The notes beneath the pieces were generated by a model. The model worked only from the letters and a program-made list of their open reading frames with translations. It did no database searches and was not told the origin of the DNA. The position numbers were made by a program, and so were the translations under genes. A DNA stretch of 64,000 nucleotides from an uncultured Elioraea sp. (GTDB lineage Bacteria > Pseudomonadota > Alphaproteobacteria > Acetobacterales > Acetobacteraceae): positions 1 through 64,000 of the forward strand of contig CALFVI010000015.1 of NCBI GenBank assembly GCA_937928775.1, written 5' to 3'. Below, one piece after another: positions 41,530 to 52,140 of the stretch. Every line of letters starts with the position of its first letter. The stretch's first letter is position 1.

Positions 41530-41554
41530 CCCCGCCCGCAAAGCGCGGGCGGGG
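41530..41554 (+). terminator. Strong hairpin downstream of the repeat peptide
   Basis: CCCCGCCCGC-AAAGC-GCGGGCGGGG, 10-bp perfect stem 26 nt after the stop. Confidence 0.6.
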
Positions 41555-43800
41555 TCCTCGGACACGACACGATCGGCGGCCGCGCGGCGTTGATACCACG
41601 GCCATGCTCACATCACTGCGGACAGCAGGCTGCGTGCAGTCTCGGCGGAGGGCGTTTGGCGTGGCCGCAAACGACCTTCCCCTCTCGGCCCTATTCGACG
41701 ACGCAGCGGCGACCTTCAGCAGAAGCGTTCGACACTGCGCTCATCGTTCTCAGCCCCTCTGAGGTTCGGTCTGATCCTCACCTTTTCACGTCAGGGCCGA
41801 TGGTCCGCGCCGGCCTCGGTCGCGGCGGGTGTGATCGGAACGAAGGAGGCGTGTGCGCGTCGGCGGTATCTAGAGGCGACGCGGACCGCTCCCCACCGCA
41901 ACCGAACATGATCTCGACGCGCAGGCGTTGCAGATACATTCTGCGCCGTGGCGAGTGCCGCGCTCTTCTTCGCCAGGAAGCAGAACAAGCGGCCGTCTCT
42001 GTACCCCCTGGAGGACCTGGCGGTCTCCGTCGCAGACACCGTGCAGGTCAAAATTCAGCCCGTTCCTGAAATTCTGTGATGGTGCACAGCGGCCCCCTGT
42101 GCGCAGACGCGCCGCTGACGACGATGCTCCTCGAGATGGGCAGCATCGAGGACGCGCCGCACGAATTCGCTCCATTCGACTAGCACATCGAGGAAGATGC
42201 ACGAGCACGCGCGCGCGGATCCAGGGGACGAGACATTCGCACAGCGACGTCTGTCGACCGCACGCGGAAGAGAAAACCACGCAAACCGAAGCCCCGCCTT
42301 GAGATTGAAAAAGGCCCACCGACGGCACGCACTGATCCTTCACCCGCGGGATGCCGCGTCAGCCGAATGCACAGTCAGCTCCCTTCGTCCCGCTCCGCCA
42401 GTTCGACGGCCGCGGAAGGTTTCGCACGTTGGGAGATCCGGTCGTGGCGAGGGTTCTCCCGAGAACGAGACGTGGGCGCAGCAAGCCCGCTTGGGCGGGC
42501 GAAAGCAGGACCCAGACAGGAGCAGCCCCCTGTCGCTTCGGGCGGTCGACTCGGATTGAGGATTTGGCGGCTGTGACCGCACGGGTCTTGCGCTCGTGCA
42601 AGCCGCTGTGACTGTCCATGGTGTTCTGGACTCAAAACGAGACGATGCAGCGCTGCAGGACGCGGATAGCGTCTTGCCCGAGCCTCCCCGCGGGCGCTGC
42701 CGCACGTGACGGTCTTCACGCAAGCCTTGCAGCGCCGTTCCTCTGAGGATCGCAGACGCACGTGCTTCAGGCGGCGAGGTTCAGCGCGATGGCGAAGTCC
42801 ATTGTCTCGCCACCGGTGCAGGCGGAGCCGTATCGGCGCGGGAAGAGACAGGCTTCGGGGCGCTTTGGGCACGACATGCCCTGCCCTGGAGTCGTGCATC
42901 AGGTCGCGGATCATCCTGCCGAACACGTCGCCGCCTGAGGTGCCGAGGGAAAGCCATCACCCCGCGGTCAGGGGCGTCGCGAGCGAAGGCGACGCAGACA
43001 CCCTCGCGGCGCCAGCAGGGGATGTCGAAGCGGTCCGACGAGCGGGGCCGGCTCGATGCTGCGGCGACGACGGTGCCTTCGTACGCGCGGATGATGTCCG
43101 GTTCGAGCAGGACTCTCGACAGGCATGAAGCCTGACGTAGGACGCGAAAGCCGCGGTTGTGATTGTGCTGTGGCTTGCACGGGCTCCAGCCGTTGCTGCC
43201 CTCTAGCGCCGCGACGGGGCCATGGCTGGACGTCAAGCGCGCCTCAGTGACGGCATGGATCTCGGCCAGCACAGCCTTGTCGTCGGCGTAACGATGTGGG
43301 TCGCGACACGGCTGTTTGGCACCACCTTCTGGTCAGTTCTGACCGCCGCCTGCCCATCCTCGTTCCCGCGCCAAGCCGGCGGCGCCACCACCCGAGCCGG
43401 ACGCCCTGCATCCGCGCGCTGGCAGAGCCTGCGATGCCGGGCGGCATGGGCTGCTCGACCAGTCGCACAAGGTCCTCGGCCATGTCGCGGCGACGGCGGC
43501 GAATGCCGCTGCGGGCATCACCACGTTCGCCGAGCGGCGATACAAACAGGGGCCCAGAGCTGCACTTGGGCCCTCATGCCCATGCTGCACCTTAGCCTGA
43601 TGGATCGCCGCCTCACGAACGTTCCGGAGATCTTCCGGCCGCGTCCCGAACACCGAGGCGAAAGCGTAGCGCGAGGTCTCTGCCGTGCGCCAGACGCTGC
43701 CGCCTCGCTACCCTACCCGTTTGCGAGGCCTGACCCCGACGTTCGCGAGCCGTCGCGCTGTCGAGGCGACCGTCGGGGACTGAACGTCGCCGCGCTTTCA
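41555..43800. other. Region lacking a recognisable intact CDS
   Basis: Only short, mutually overlapping ORFs on both strands; none resembles a family I recognise; coding density otherwise very high in this window. Confidence 0.5.
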
Positions 43801-44610
43801 TCAGGCGAGAGCGTAAGCCGAACGCGCCCCGTCGACTGGCACAAACCGCGTACTGACGCCTAGAACCGTCTCGGCCCCACCGAGATACAGCACGCCATCC
43901 TTGGCGAGGACAGCGGCAATGTTGTCGAGCACACGCGCCTTGGTCGGTGCATCGAAGTAGATGAGAACGTTGCGCACCAGAACGACATCGAAGCGTCCGA
44001 GCGGAGTCGGTGGATGGAGCAAGTTCCACTCACGGAACGAGACCATTGAGCGGACATCCTCCTTCAGAACCCACTCACTACCATCCTTTTGGAAATACTT
44101 CATCAACAGCGCAATTGGGAGGCCGCGTTGTACCTCGAATTGTGAGAAGCGGCCCGCTGCGGCGCGCCGCAGCACATCGCGAGACAGATCGGTGGCAAGG
44201 ATCTCGACACGGCAGCCACCGAGGGCTGGGGCGATTTCCTTGGCGGTCATCGCCACCGAATAAGGCTCCTGGCCGGTGCTGCACGCCGCCGACCACACTC
44301 GGATGGTGCCGCGCGGCCCACGCGCCGCGGCAAGCCGCGGCAGTACCTCGTTACGAAGATGCTCGAACGGCTTGCCATCCCGAAAAAACAGCGTCTCGTT
44401 GGTCGTCATCAGCTCGACCACCTCGTCGGCAATCGGCCCCGACAAAGCGGACTTGACCTTTGCAACGAGTGCGTTCAGGTCGGCACACCCTTCCCGGCGC
44501 ATCAGCGGGGCGAGCCTTGTTTCGACCAAGTACATTTTGTCAGGCGTCAGCACGATGCCTGAGCGATTCTGCAAAAATTCAGCAAGGGCGCTGAAGGAAG
44601 CGGCGTTCAT
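43801..44610 (-). CDS. cheR: Chemotaxis protein methyltransferase CheR
   Basis: MNAASFSALAEFLQNRSGIVLTPDKMYLVETRLAPL; RVWSAACSTGQEPYSVAM; FDVVLVRNVLIYFDAPTKARVLDNIA. Confidence 0.95.
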   Translation of the reverse strand: MNAASFSALAEFLQNRSGIVLTPDKMYLVETRLAPLMRREGCADLNALVAKVKSALSGPIADEVVELMTTNETLFFRDGKPFEHLRNEVLPRLAAARGPRGTIRVWSAACSTGQEPYSVAMTAKEIAPALGGCRVEILATDLSRDVLRRAAAGRFSQFEVQRGLPIALLMKYFQKDGSEWVLKEDVRSMVSFREWNLLHPPTPLGRFDVVLVRNVLIYFDAPTKARVLDNIAAVLAKDGVLYLGGAETVLGVSTRFVPVDGARSAYALA

Positions 44611-45725
44611 GCTGTCCCCGCTGCCCCAGAGCAAAGTGCCAGGATCCTCTCACCCATGCGATCGATCGGCAGCACTGCTGAAGCCAGCTCAGCCTGGACA
44701 ACCGCGCCGGGCATGCCCCACACGACAGAGGTTGCCTCGTCTTGAGCCACAACCAAACCGCCCTTCGCCACGATCTCGCGGGCACCGGCGAGGCCATCCT
44801 GACCCATGCCCGTTAGCATGGCCACAATGGCTCGACCACCGTAGACTTCAGCAACCGAGCGGAGCATCGGGTCAACAGCAGGTCGGCAGAAATTCTCCGG
44901 CGCTGCGCGGGACAGCGTGATCCTCGGTGCTGTCCGATCGCCTGTCACCAGCATGTGGCGGTCACCCGGCGCAAGGTAGATCCGCCCACGTTCGACGGAC
45001 TCACCCTCGCGTGCCTCTCGGCACGGCAGACACCCGAGCTTTGTAATGTGGTCTGCCAAGATGGACAGGAATGTCGCTGGCATGTGCTGGGTAATGAGGA
45101 CAGGGAGGGGAAAGCCTGAACCCAGATCGCGCACCAAGCGGAACAGGGCCTGCGGACCTCCTGTCGATGCGCCGATGGCAAGGATTTCTGGTCGCGCCGC
45201 TACAGTAGGCATGTGCCGAGGCATCGGCCTGACCGCCGCTGCGGGAACCGAACTCCTCGCGGCGAAGCGGCGGCGAACGGTCATGCCGAGTGCCTTCACC
45301 TTGCCAATCAGTTCCTGCCGAAATCCTTCCGCTGCCGCAATGCCGGCCACCGCGGTTGGCTTCGGGACGTAGTCTGCCGCGCCCAACTGCAGTGCACGCA
45401 AGGTCACCTCGGCGCCGCGCGTGGTTAGGGTAGAGGCCATCACCACCTGCAGCCTAGGCTCGACCCGCAACAGCTCGGGCAGAGCTGTCAGTCCATCCAT
45501 CACCGGCATTTCGATGTCGAGCACCACCACGTCAGGCCGCAAACGCGCTACCGCCGCGATGGCATCACGGCCATTGGCCGCCGTACCAACGACCGCGATC
45601 GACTGATCGGTCTCGAGCAGCCGCACGATGAGCCCACGGATCACCGCGCTGTCATCGCAGACGAGTACCTTAATTCGCGGCTGGCCAGACGAGACCAACG
45701 CCGTCTCAGGTACATAAGCTGTCAC
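44607..45725 (-). CDS. cheB: Chemotaxis response regulator protein-glutamate methylesterase CheB
   Basis: VLVCDDSAVIRGLIVRLLE; AIGASTGGPQALFRLVRDLG; QHMPATFLSILADHI. Confidence 0.96.
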   Translation of the reverse strand: MTAYVPETALVSSGQPRIKVLVCDDSAVIRGLIVRLLETDQSIAVVGTAANGRDAIAAVARLRPDVVVLDIEMPVMDGLTALPELLRVEPRLQVVMASTLTTRGAEVTLRALQLGAADYVPKPTAVAGIAAAEGFRQELIGKVKALGMTVRRRFAARSSVPAAAVRPMPRHMPTVAARPEILAIGASTGGPQALFRLVRDLGSGFPLPVLITQHMPATFLSILADHITKLGCLPCREAREGESVERGRIYLAPGDRHMLVTGDRTAPRITLSRAAPENFCRPAVDPMLRSVAEVYGGRAIVAMLTGMGQDGLAGAREIVAKGGLVVAQDEATSVVWGMPGAVVQAELASAVLPIDRMGERILALCSGAAGTA

Positions 45726-46087
45726 AGCAGACCGACCTGCGAGAACTTGGACTCGATGATTTCCGCATCGAATGGCTTCATGATGTACTCGTTCGCCCCT
45801 CCCTCGACGGCCCGCGCGATCGACTCAAGTTCGCTTTCCGTCGTGCAGAACACAACGCGCGGTTCATCCCGCCCGAACTCTGCCCTTAGCGCATACAAGA
45901 ACTCGATGCCGTTCATCACGGGCATGTTCCAGTCAAGCAGTATGCCGTCAGGCAACTTGCTGCGGCAAAAGGCGAGCGCCTCAGCCCCATTTTCCGCCTC
46001 GTCAACGGCAAACCCCAAGCCTTCCAGGATGCGGCGCGCCACCTTGCGTACGATGCGACTATCGTCCACCACAAGAACGGTTTTCAT
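45722..46087 (-). CDS. cheY: Response regulator CheY-like
   Basis: MKTVLVVDDSRIVRKVARRILEGLGFAVDEAENGAEAL; single REC domain in che operon. Confidence 0.92.
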   Translation of the reverse strand: MKTVLVVDDSRIVRKVARRILEGLGFAVDEAENGAEALAFCRSKLPDGILLDWNMPVMNGIEFLYALRAEFGRDEPRVVFCTTESELESIARAVEGGANEYIMKPFDAEIIESKFSQVGLL

Positions 46088-46114
46088 TGTTGCCTCTGTC
46101 AGCGAGAGCGCCGG

Positions 46115-46609
46115 TCAGATCGCCAGGATTGCAGCAACATCTAGAACCACGACCAGCTGACCGGACAGGCGAAACACGCCCCTCGACAACGCACGCCACT
46201 TCGCCTCAAGCGTTGGCGGGTTGTCCTCCCAAAGTTCGGGGTTGAGGTAAAGGACTTCCCCGACCTGATCGACGAGAAGGCTGTAGAGCTCGCCCTGATG
46301 TTCCACCACCACGCTCATGGCGTTTCGCCAATCCGACCGATCCAAACCGAGCCGGGAATGCAAATCGATCGCGGTGACGATGCGACCGCGGAGATTGAGA
46401 CTGCCCGCAACCTCACGCGGCGCAAGCGGGATCCGGGTGATCATCTGCGGGCCCAGCACATCGCGTACGACCAGTACGGGGATGCCGCAGAGTTGCCCGC
46501 CAAGGGTCAGCGTGACAAAAACGTCGCGCGTGTCGTCCGAGACGGCCGTCGATCGCGGCGCCGTGCTGGATGCAGCGGGCCTTTGCCTGCTAAGCTCGAG
46601 GGTTGCCAT
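46115..46609 (-). CDS. cheW: Chemotaxis protein CheW
   Basis: VFVTLTLGGQLCGIPVLVVRDVLGPQMITRIPLAPREVAGSLNLRGRIVTAIDLHSRLG. Confidence 0.94.
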   Translation of the reverse strand: MATLELSRQRPAASSTAPRSTAVSDDTRDVFVTLTLGGQLCGIPVLVVRDVLGPQMITRIPLAPREVAGSLNLRGRIVTAIDLHSRLGLDRSDWRNAMSVVVEHQGELYSLLVDQVGEVLYLNPELWEDNPPTLEAKWRALSRGVFRLSGQLVVVLDVAAILAI

Positions 46610-46610
46610 C

Positions 46611-49256
46611 TCAGTGCGCCTCCACAGCCGTTTGCGCGGCGAGCGCCTGGCCGATGCCGGCGATGAGCGCTTCGCGATCAAACTTGGCGATATAGTCGGT
46701 GAAACCGGCCTCGCGACCGCGCGCAAGATCGGCCTCGGAAACACGACCGGTCAGCGCAATGAGCGGCAGATGAGCCCAAGCCGGCGAGCCGCGTACGGCA
46801 CGAGCGAAGGCGAAGCCGTCGAGCCCGGGCATCTCGATGTCAGAGATCACGGCATCGAACATGCGGCCTTGGTCGCGCAAGCGGAGGGCGGCCTCTGCCG
46901 TCTCCACCGTTGTCACCTCGTAGCCAGCGGCCGTGAGCACCGGCGCCACCATCTGGCGGAAAAAGGCGCTGTCGTCGACCACCAGCAGGCGCGGTCGACG
47001 ATCCGCCTCGTTCGCGGCGCCATGGCGGAACCAATCGTCGAAGGCAAGCCGCAACCAGTAGGCGGTGTCGATTACTTCGGTCGCGCGGCCGGCAATCACA
47101 GCACTGCCGATGATACCCGGTCGATCCGACAGCAACTGGACATCGATCCGGTCCTCGACCACATCCAGGATCTCATCGACGGCAAGCCCGACACTGCGGC
47201 CGCGATCGCTGAAGACAAGGACCGGACGTCGGCCAAAGCCCGTATCGTCAAGGCTGCCACTCAGCGGAACAAGCGGCATCAATTGGCCGCGGTACTGCAC
47301 CAGGAGGCGATCGCCGGACCGTTCGATGCGGTCGTTCTCAATCTCTTCGAGCCGAGCCACCAAGCCGAGCGGCACGGCCTTCGGTTCCGTCCCTCCCGCC
47401 CGGAAGAGAAGCAGGGTGGTGCTTCCGCCCTCGGTGCTTCCCTCGCTGCGCGCTTCGGCGACCGCCGTCCGCTCGGCCGAGCCGGTCGCGGCCAGGCCGA
47501 CCGCACGTGCAATGCCGTTGGGATCGAGAATCATAATCACGCTACCGTCGCCAAGAATCGTGTTGCCCGAGAAGAGGGTGATGTCGCGCAGGATGGGGGC
47601 AACCGGCTTGACGACGATCTCCTCGGTGTCGAACACGCGATCGACGATGAGGCCGAAGCTCTGCGCCCCGACCTTGGTGACAACGACAAAGGCTTCGGAC
47701 TCGAAGACATCCGCCGCGCTGTCGAGGTGAAGCAGGGCAGAGAGTCGGACGAGCGGAAGCAAGCTGTCACGCAGCCGTAGCACCGGAGTGCGATCGATCC
47801 GTTCGATCCGCGTCTCGGAACGGCCGCCTGCGCGCACGAGCTCGACCACGCTGATCTGCGGGATGGCGAACCGTTCACCCGCTGCCTCGACGATCAACGC
47901 AGAGACGATGGCCAGCGTCAGCGGGATTTTGATGGTGATGGTCGTGCCCACACCCTCGCGGCTGCGCAGATCGATGGTGCCGCCGATCTTTTCGATGTTC
48001 GTCTTCACCACGTCCATGCCGACGCCGCGCCCGGAGACGGCGGTGACTTGCGCTGCCGTGGAGAAGCCGGGACGAAAAATGAACTGCTGGATCGCCTGTT
48101 CTGATAGCGCAGCGACCTCAGCCTCCGTGGCGAGACCAAGGGCCACTGCCTTTTCCGCAATCCGGCGCGTGTTCAGACCGCGACCATCGTCGCTGACCTC
48201 AATGATGATGTGTCCGCCTTCGTGATACGCGTTGAGGGTGATGCGGCCGGTCTCCGGCTTTCCCGCCGCCCGCCGCTCCTCCGGCTTCTCGAGCCCGTGA
48301 TCGGCGGAGTTGCGTACCATATGAGTGAGCGGATCCTTGATGAACTCGAGCACTTGCCGGTCGAGCTCGGTATCGGCGCCGAGCATGACGAGCTCAATCT
48401 TTTTGCCGGTCTCCCGCGCGAGGTCACGCACCAGCCGCGGCAGCTTGTTCCACGCATTGCCGATTGGCTGCATGCGTGTCTTCATCACGCCTTCCTGCAG
48501 GTCGGAGGTGATGTGGGAGAGCCGCTGCAGGGGAACAGCGAAGGGGCTGTTCTCTTGCAGACGCGCGAGTTGCAGGAGTTGGTTGCGGGCGAGGACAAGT
48601 TCCGAAACAAGCGTCATGAGATGTTCGAGAACCTCGACCGAAACCCGGATCGTCTGCGCTGCGACGGCACTCTCCGCCGTCGGGGCCGACTCGCTGGCCG
48701 CGACCTGCTCACCGGCTTGGGCTGCCTCACCCTTGGGCTGGGCTTGCTCCATCCGTTCCGATAGCGTAGCTGATGCCCCTGTCCTCGACCCGCGTGCCGG
48801 GGCAGGCTCCTCCGGCAAAGGCTCCGGCACCGGTGTAGCAGCCTGCGAATCCTGGCCCGTCTCCGCCGTCGCTGGCCCCCGCCCCTCCATCACCGCATTG
48901 AGGTCGGCGATGAGCGCGCTGTCGTCCCCCAGAGGTTCGGCCTCCGTCGCCTCCAGCCCAGCGAGGATCAGCTTGATCCGGTCGATCGCGGCCAGCACAA
49001 CCGTGATGGCTTCCGGGGTTGGAACTAAAGTACCGTCCCGAAAGCGGCCCAGCACGTTCTCCGCCGCATGAGCGACTTTCTCAAGCCGCGTCAGACCAAG
49101 GAAGCCGCATGTGCCCTTGATCGTGTGCACAAGGCGGAAGATCAGCGCCAAGGTTGCCTGGTCGTCGGGCGCGCGCTCAAGCCGCACGAGCGCGGTGTCG
49201 AGCTCGGACAAGCTTTCGGCCGTCTCGGTCAGAAAATCGGCAAGCAGGTCATCCAT
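46611..49256 (-). CDS. cheA: Hybrid chemotaxis histidine kinase CheA with C-terminal receiver domain
   Basis: MDDLLADFLTETAESLSELDTAL, HTIKGTCGFLGLTRLEKVAHAAENVLG, HATPase, CheW and REC (PRLLVVDDSAFFRQMVAPVLTAAGYEV) domains. Confidence 0.95.
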   Translation of the reverse strand: MDDLLADFLTETAESLSELDTALVRLERAPDDQATLALIFRLVHTIKGTCGFLGLTRLEKVAHAAENVLGRFRDGTLVPTPEAITVVLAAIDRIKLILAGLEATEAEPLGDDSALIADLNAVMEGRGPATAETGQDSQAATPVPEPLPEEPAPARGSRTGASATLSERMEQAQPKGEAAQAGEQVAASESAPTAESAVAAQTIRVSVEVLEHLMTLVSELVLARNQLLQLARLQENSPFAVPLQRLSHITSDLQEGVMKTRMQPIGNAWNKLPRLVRDLARETGKKIELVMLGADTELDRQVLEFIKDPLTHMVRNSADHGLEKPEERRAAGKPETGRITLNAYHEGGHIIIEVSDDGRGLNTRRIAEKAVALGLATEAEVAALSEQAIQQFIFRPGFSTAAQVTAVSGRGVGMDVVKTNIEKIGGTIDLRSREGVGTTITIKIPLTLAIVSALIVEAAGERFAIPQISVVELVRAGGRSETRIERIDRTPVLRLRDSLLPLVRLSALLHLDSAADVFESEAFVVVTKVGAQSFGLIVDRVFDTEEIVVKPVAPILRDITLFSGNTILGDGSVIMILDPNGIARAVGLAATGSAERTAVAEARSEGSTEGGSTTLLLFRAGGTEPKAVPLGLVARLEEIENDRIERSGDRLLVQYRGQLMPLVPLSGSLDDTGFGRRPVLVFSDRGRSVGLAVDEILDVVEDRIDVQLLSDRPGIIGSAVIAGRATEVIDTAYWLRLAFDDWFRHGAANEADRRPRLLVVDDSAFFRQMVAPVLTAAGYEVTTVETAEAALRLRDQGRMFDAVISDIEMPGLDGFAFARAVRGSPAWAHLPLIALTGRVSEADLARGREAGFTDYIAKFDREALIAGIGQALAAQTAVEAH

Positions 49257-49329
49257 TGCGCCACTCCGTCCTTGGCACGACACGGAGCATGAACGCCGGA
49301 GACCCAAAAAATCGTAAATCAGTCGAGCC

Positions 49330-49971
49330 TCAGGGCATGCGGGGAGGCTGCAGCAGAAGAAGGGGTGGGCCGCCCCCCCCCATGAGCAGACGCAACGTGA
49401 CGGCTGACCGTTGCGCCAGCAGGGCGAGCATCGGCACGGCGATCCGCCGCGGCTCGACCACAGCGAGCGGATCGCCACCGGCCGCGACGGTGGCAAGGCC
49501 GGGGGGCCAGTCGGCGCCCTCCCCGAACAGGCCGAGAGCGATCTCCCCTCCCGTCGCCCCCGCACACACGACGCTGCCGCCCCGTGGCAGGCTTTCCGCC
49601 GCGACCAGCAGCGCATTGAGGACAATGCGATCGTAGCCCTGGAAGGCCCAGTCGCTGACCTCGAGACGGGACGTGTCGATCGCCACTGGCGGCGGACCAA
49701 CCCCCTCGGACACAAGCTTCACCACCGCCTCCGGCGCGAGCGGCGCCCCGCCTCGGCCCCAGGCGGCGCGCAACAGCGCGAGCCGACCGCGCAGCCGGCG
49801 CACAGCCTCGCCAATCAGGGCCGTCGCCTCAGTCCGCAAGGCCTCCTCTTCGGCCCCAAGCAACTCGCTGGCTGCAGTCAGAGCCTGCAGCGAGCCGCCG
49901 ATGTCGTGGGCAAGGCGCGACGCCAGCGCCTCGCCCAGGGACAGTCCGAGTTCCGCCGCCGTCCCGCTCAC
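49330..49971 (-). CDS. Histidine phosphotransferase ChpT-like protein
   Basis: ELGLSLGEALASRLAHDIGGSLQALTAASELLG: pseudo-HK dimerisation-like helix; putative GTG start 49971; immediately upstream of cheA. Confidence 0.65.
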   Translation of the reverse strand: MSGTAAELGLSLGEALASRLAHDIGGSLQALTAASELLGAEEEALRTEATALIGEAVRRLRGRLALLRAAWGRGGAPLAPEAVVKLVSEGVGPPPVAIDTSRLEVSDWAFQGYDRIVLNALLVAAESLPRGGSVVCAGATGGEIALGLFGEGADWPPGLATVAAGGDPLAVVEPRRIAVPMLALLAQRSAVTLRLLMGGGGPPLLLLQPPRMP

Positions 49972-50253
49972 CGCAGCCGGCCGAAGGCCGAGGCAGTCGC
50001 AGCCAGCCGAGAGCGCAGGTCGGGTGGGTCGGCAGAGGCCGTGATCATCCGATCGTTGGTTCCCCTCGATCGACCGCCCCGACGCGACCAGCTTCGCGGC
50101 CGACCGGTGCGGACGCCGGCGGGACGAGACGATGACACCACGGCATTTTCCCAGCTGCGATCGCCCTGTCCAGGCCTTGCCCCGGCCACTCATTGGACAG
50201 TCGGCCAGCTGCATCCTATGCTGTCGGCCATGGATTGACGCCAGGGGGCAAAC

Positions 50254-51243
50254 ATGCGGGATCCATTCGGCCGCGAGATCACCTACCTTCGGATGTCCGT
50301 CACCGACCGCTGCGACCTTCGCTGCGTGTACTGCATGGCGGAGGAGATGACCTTCCTGCCGAAGGCCGAACTCCTCACCCTCGAGGAGCTCGAGCGGGTG
50401 GCTGCGGCCTTCATCCGCCTTGGTGTGCGCAAGATCAGGCTGACCGGTGGAGAGCCGCTGGTGCGGCGCAACGTGATGAGCCTGGTGAACGCCCTCGGAT
50501 CCCGGCTCGGCCCTGGCGGTCTCGCCGAACTCACCCTGACCACCAACGGCACCCAGCTCGCGCGCCATGCCGAAGCTCTGTTCGCGGCCGGGGTGCGACG
50601 GATCAACGTCAGCCTTGACACGCTCGACCCCGACCGCTTCGCTGCCATCACCCGCTGGGGCAAGCTCGACAAAACGCTCGAGGGCATCTTCGCCGCCAAA
50701 GCAGCGGGGCTTGCGATCAAGATCAATACCGTGGCGCTAAAAGGCACGAACGAGGACGAGTTCGACCGCCTGATCGCCTGGTGCGGGGAGCATGGGTTCG
50801 ACCTCTGTCTGATCGAGACCATGCCGATGGGCGAGATCGACCAAGATCGCACCGATCAATATCTCCCCCTCTCGATCGTGCGCGCCCGCCTCTCCCGGAC
50901 GTGGACTCTCGAGGACACGGACTATCGCACAGGCGGCCCCGCCCGCTACGTCGTCGTGAAGGAAACCGGGCGTCGGCTCGGCTTTATCACGCCGATGACG
51001 CACAATTTCTGCGAGAGCTGCAATCGCGTTCGCCTCACCTGCACGGGCACGTTGTACATGTGTCTGGGCCAGGATGATGCTGCCGACCTGCGCGCGCCGC
51101 TGCGGGCCTCACGCGACGATGCCATGCTTGAGGCGGCGATTCGCGAGGCGATCAGCCGCAAGCCGCGCGGTCATGATTTCGTCATCGATCGCCGCCGCAA
51201 CCGCCCCGCTGTCGCCCGGCATATGAGCGTCACCGGCGGCTGA
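50254..51243 (+). CDS. moaA: GTP 3',8-cyclase MoaA
   Basis: [36 protein letters not shown]; radical SAM CxxxCxxC. Confidence 0.97.
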   Translation: MRDPFGREITYLRMSVTDRCDLRCVYCMAEEMTFLPKAELLTLEELERVAAAFIRLGVRKIRLTGGEPLVRRNVMSLVNALGSRLGPGGLAELTLTTNGTQLARHAEALFAAGVRRINVSLDTLDPDRFAAITRWGKLDKTLEGIFAAKAAGLAIKINTVALKGTNEDEFDRLIAWCGEHGFDLCLIETMPMGEIDQDRTDQYLPLSIVRARLSRTWTLEDTDYRTGGPARYVVVKETGRRLGFITPMTHNFCESCNRVRLTCTGTLYMCLGQDDAADLRAPLRASRDDAMLEAAIREAISRKPRGHDFVIDRRRNRPAVARHMSVTGG

Positions 51244-51294
51244 CGGCATCGCGGCGTCGGCCGGCGAAAACCGGCGAGAACCGGCGAGCGACCG

Positions 51295-52140
51295 ATGCGC
51301 GTGACCGTCGTGCAGATGAACCCCTCCGCCGACAAGGCGGCAAACCTCGCCGCAGCCGATCGGCTCGTCTCGGCCGCCGTGGCAGAAGATCGGCCCGACC
51401 TGGTCGTGCTGCCCGAGATGTGGACCTGCCTCGGCGGTGACCACAACACCAAGCGCGCCGCGGCGGAACGATTGCCGGCCCCCGGTGGCGCGGTCCGAGG
51501 CGGGGACGCAGGCGGAAAAGCCTATGCGTTGATGCGAGACCTCGCCCAGCGTCATCGCATCGTCTTGCATGGCGGCTCGATCGCCGAAGACGGTGGTGAT
51601 CGCCTCTACAACACCACCATCGTGTTTGGCCCTGAGGGCGAGGAACGCGCGCGCTACCGCAAGATCCACCTGTTCGACATCACCGCCCCCGACGGCACCG
51701 GCTATCGAGAGAGTGCTACCTTCGGACGGGGAACGGAGGTCGTCACCTATCGCGCGGGCAACACCACCATCGGTTGCACCATCTGCTACGATCTTCGCTT
51801 TGGCGAACTCTATCTCGCGCTGCGCCGCGCGGGGGCGGAGGTGATCGTCGTGCCGGCAGCGTTCACCTTGCAGACAGGCAAGGACCATTGGGAGGTGCTG
51901 ATCAGGGCACGCGCGATCGAGACGCAATGCTGGATCGCCGCCGCCGCCACCTGGGGCCGGCATGAGGAGCGGGGCGAACCTCGCTTCACTTACGGCCACA
52001 GCCTGATCGCCGATCCGTGGGGCCATGTCGTCGCCAAAGCCTCGGATGGCGAGGGCTGGGCCACCGCACGGATCGACCCTGCGCTGACGGCACGCGTGCG
52101 TCGCGACATGCCGTTGATGGACCATCGCGTGCTCGTGTGA
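51295..52140 (+). CDS. Carbon-nitrogen hydrolase (nitrilase superfamily)
   Basis: [63 protein letters not shown]. Confidence 0.94.
   Translation: MRVTVVQMNPSADKAANLAAADRLVSAAVAEDRPDLVVLPEMWTCLGGDHNTKRAAAERLPAPGGAVRGGDAGGKAYALMRDLAQRHRIVLHGGSIAEDGGDRLYNTTIVFGPEGEERARYRKIHLFDITAPDGTGYRESATFGRGTEVVTYRAGNTTIGCTICYDLRFGELYLALRRAGAEVIVVPAAFTLQTGKDHWEVLIRARAIETQCWIAAAATWGRHEERGEPRFTYGHSLIADPWGHVVAKASDGEGWATARIDPALTARVRRDMPLMDHRVLV

Noticed and set aside
41060-41611. Antisense ORF with Cys-containing repeats (GACICDGLERRGHASEAD)
   Set aside because: Looks attractive as a Cys-rich peptide, but inter-copy differences change residues in this frame, whereas they are all synonymous in the plus frame, which also has the RBS.
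41555-43800. Insertion sequence/transposase or RiPP maturase
   Set aside because: No intact ORF or recognisable DDE, radical SAM, YcaO or protease motif could be read in any frame; left as an unexplained region rather than called.
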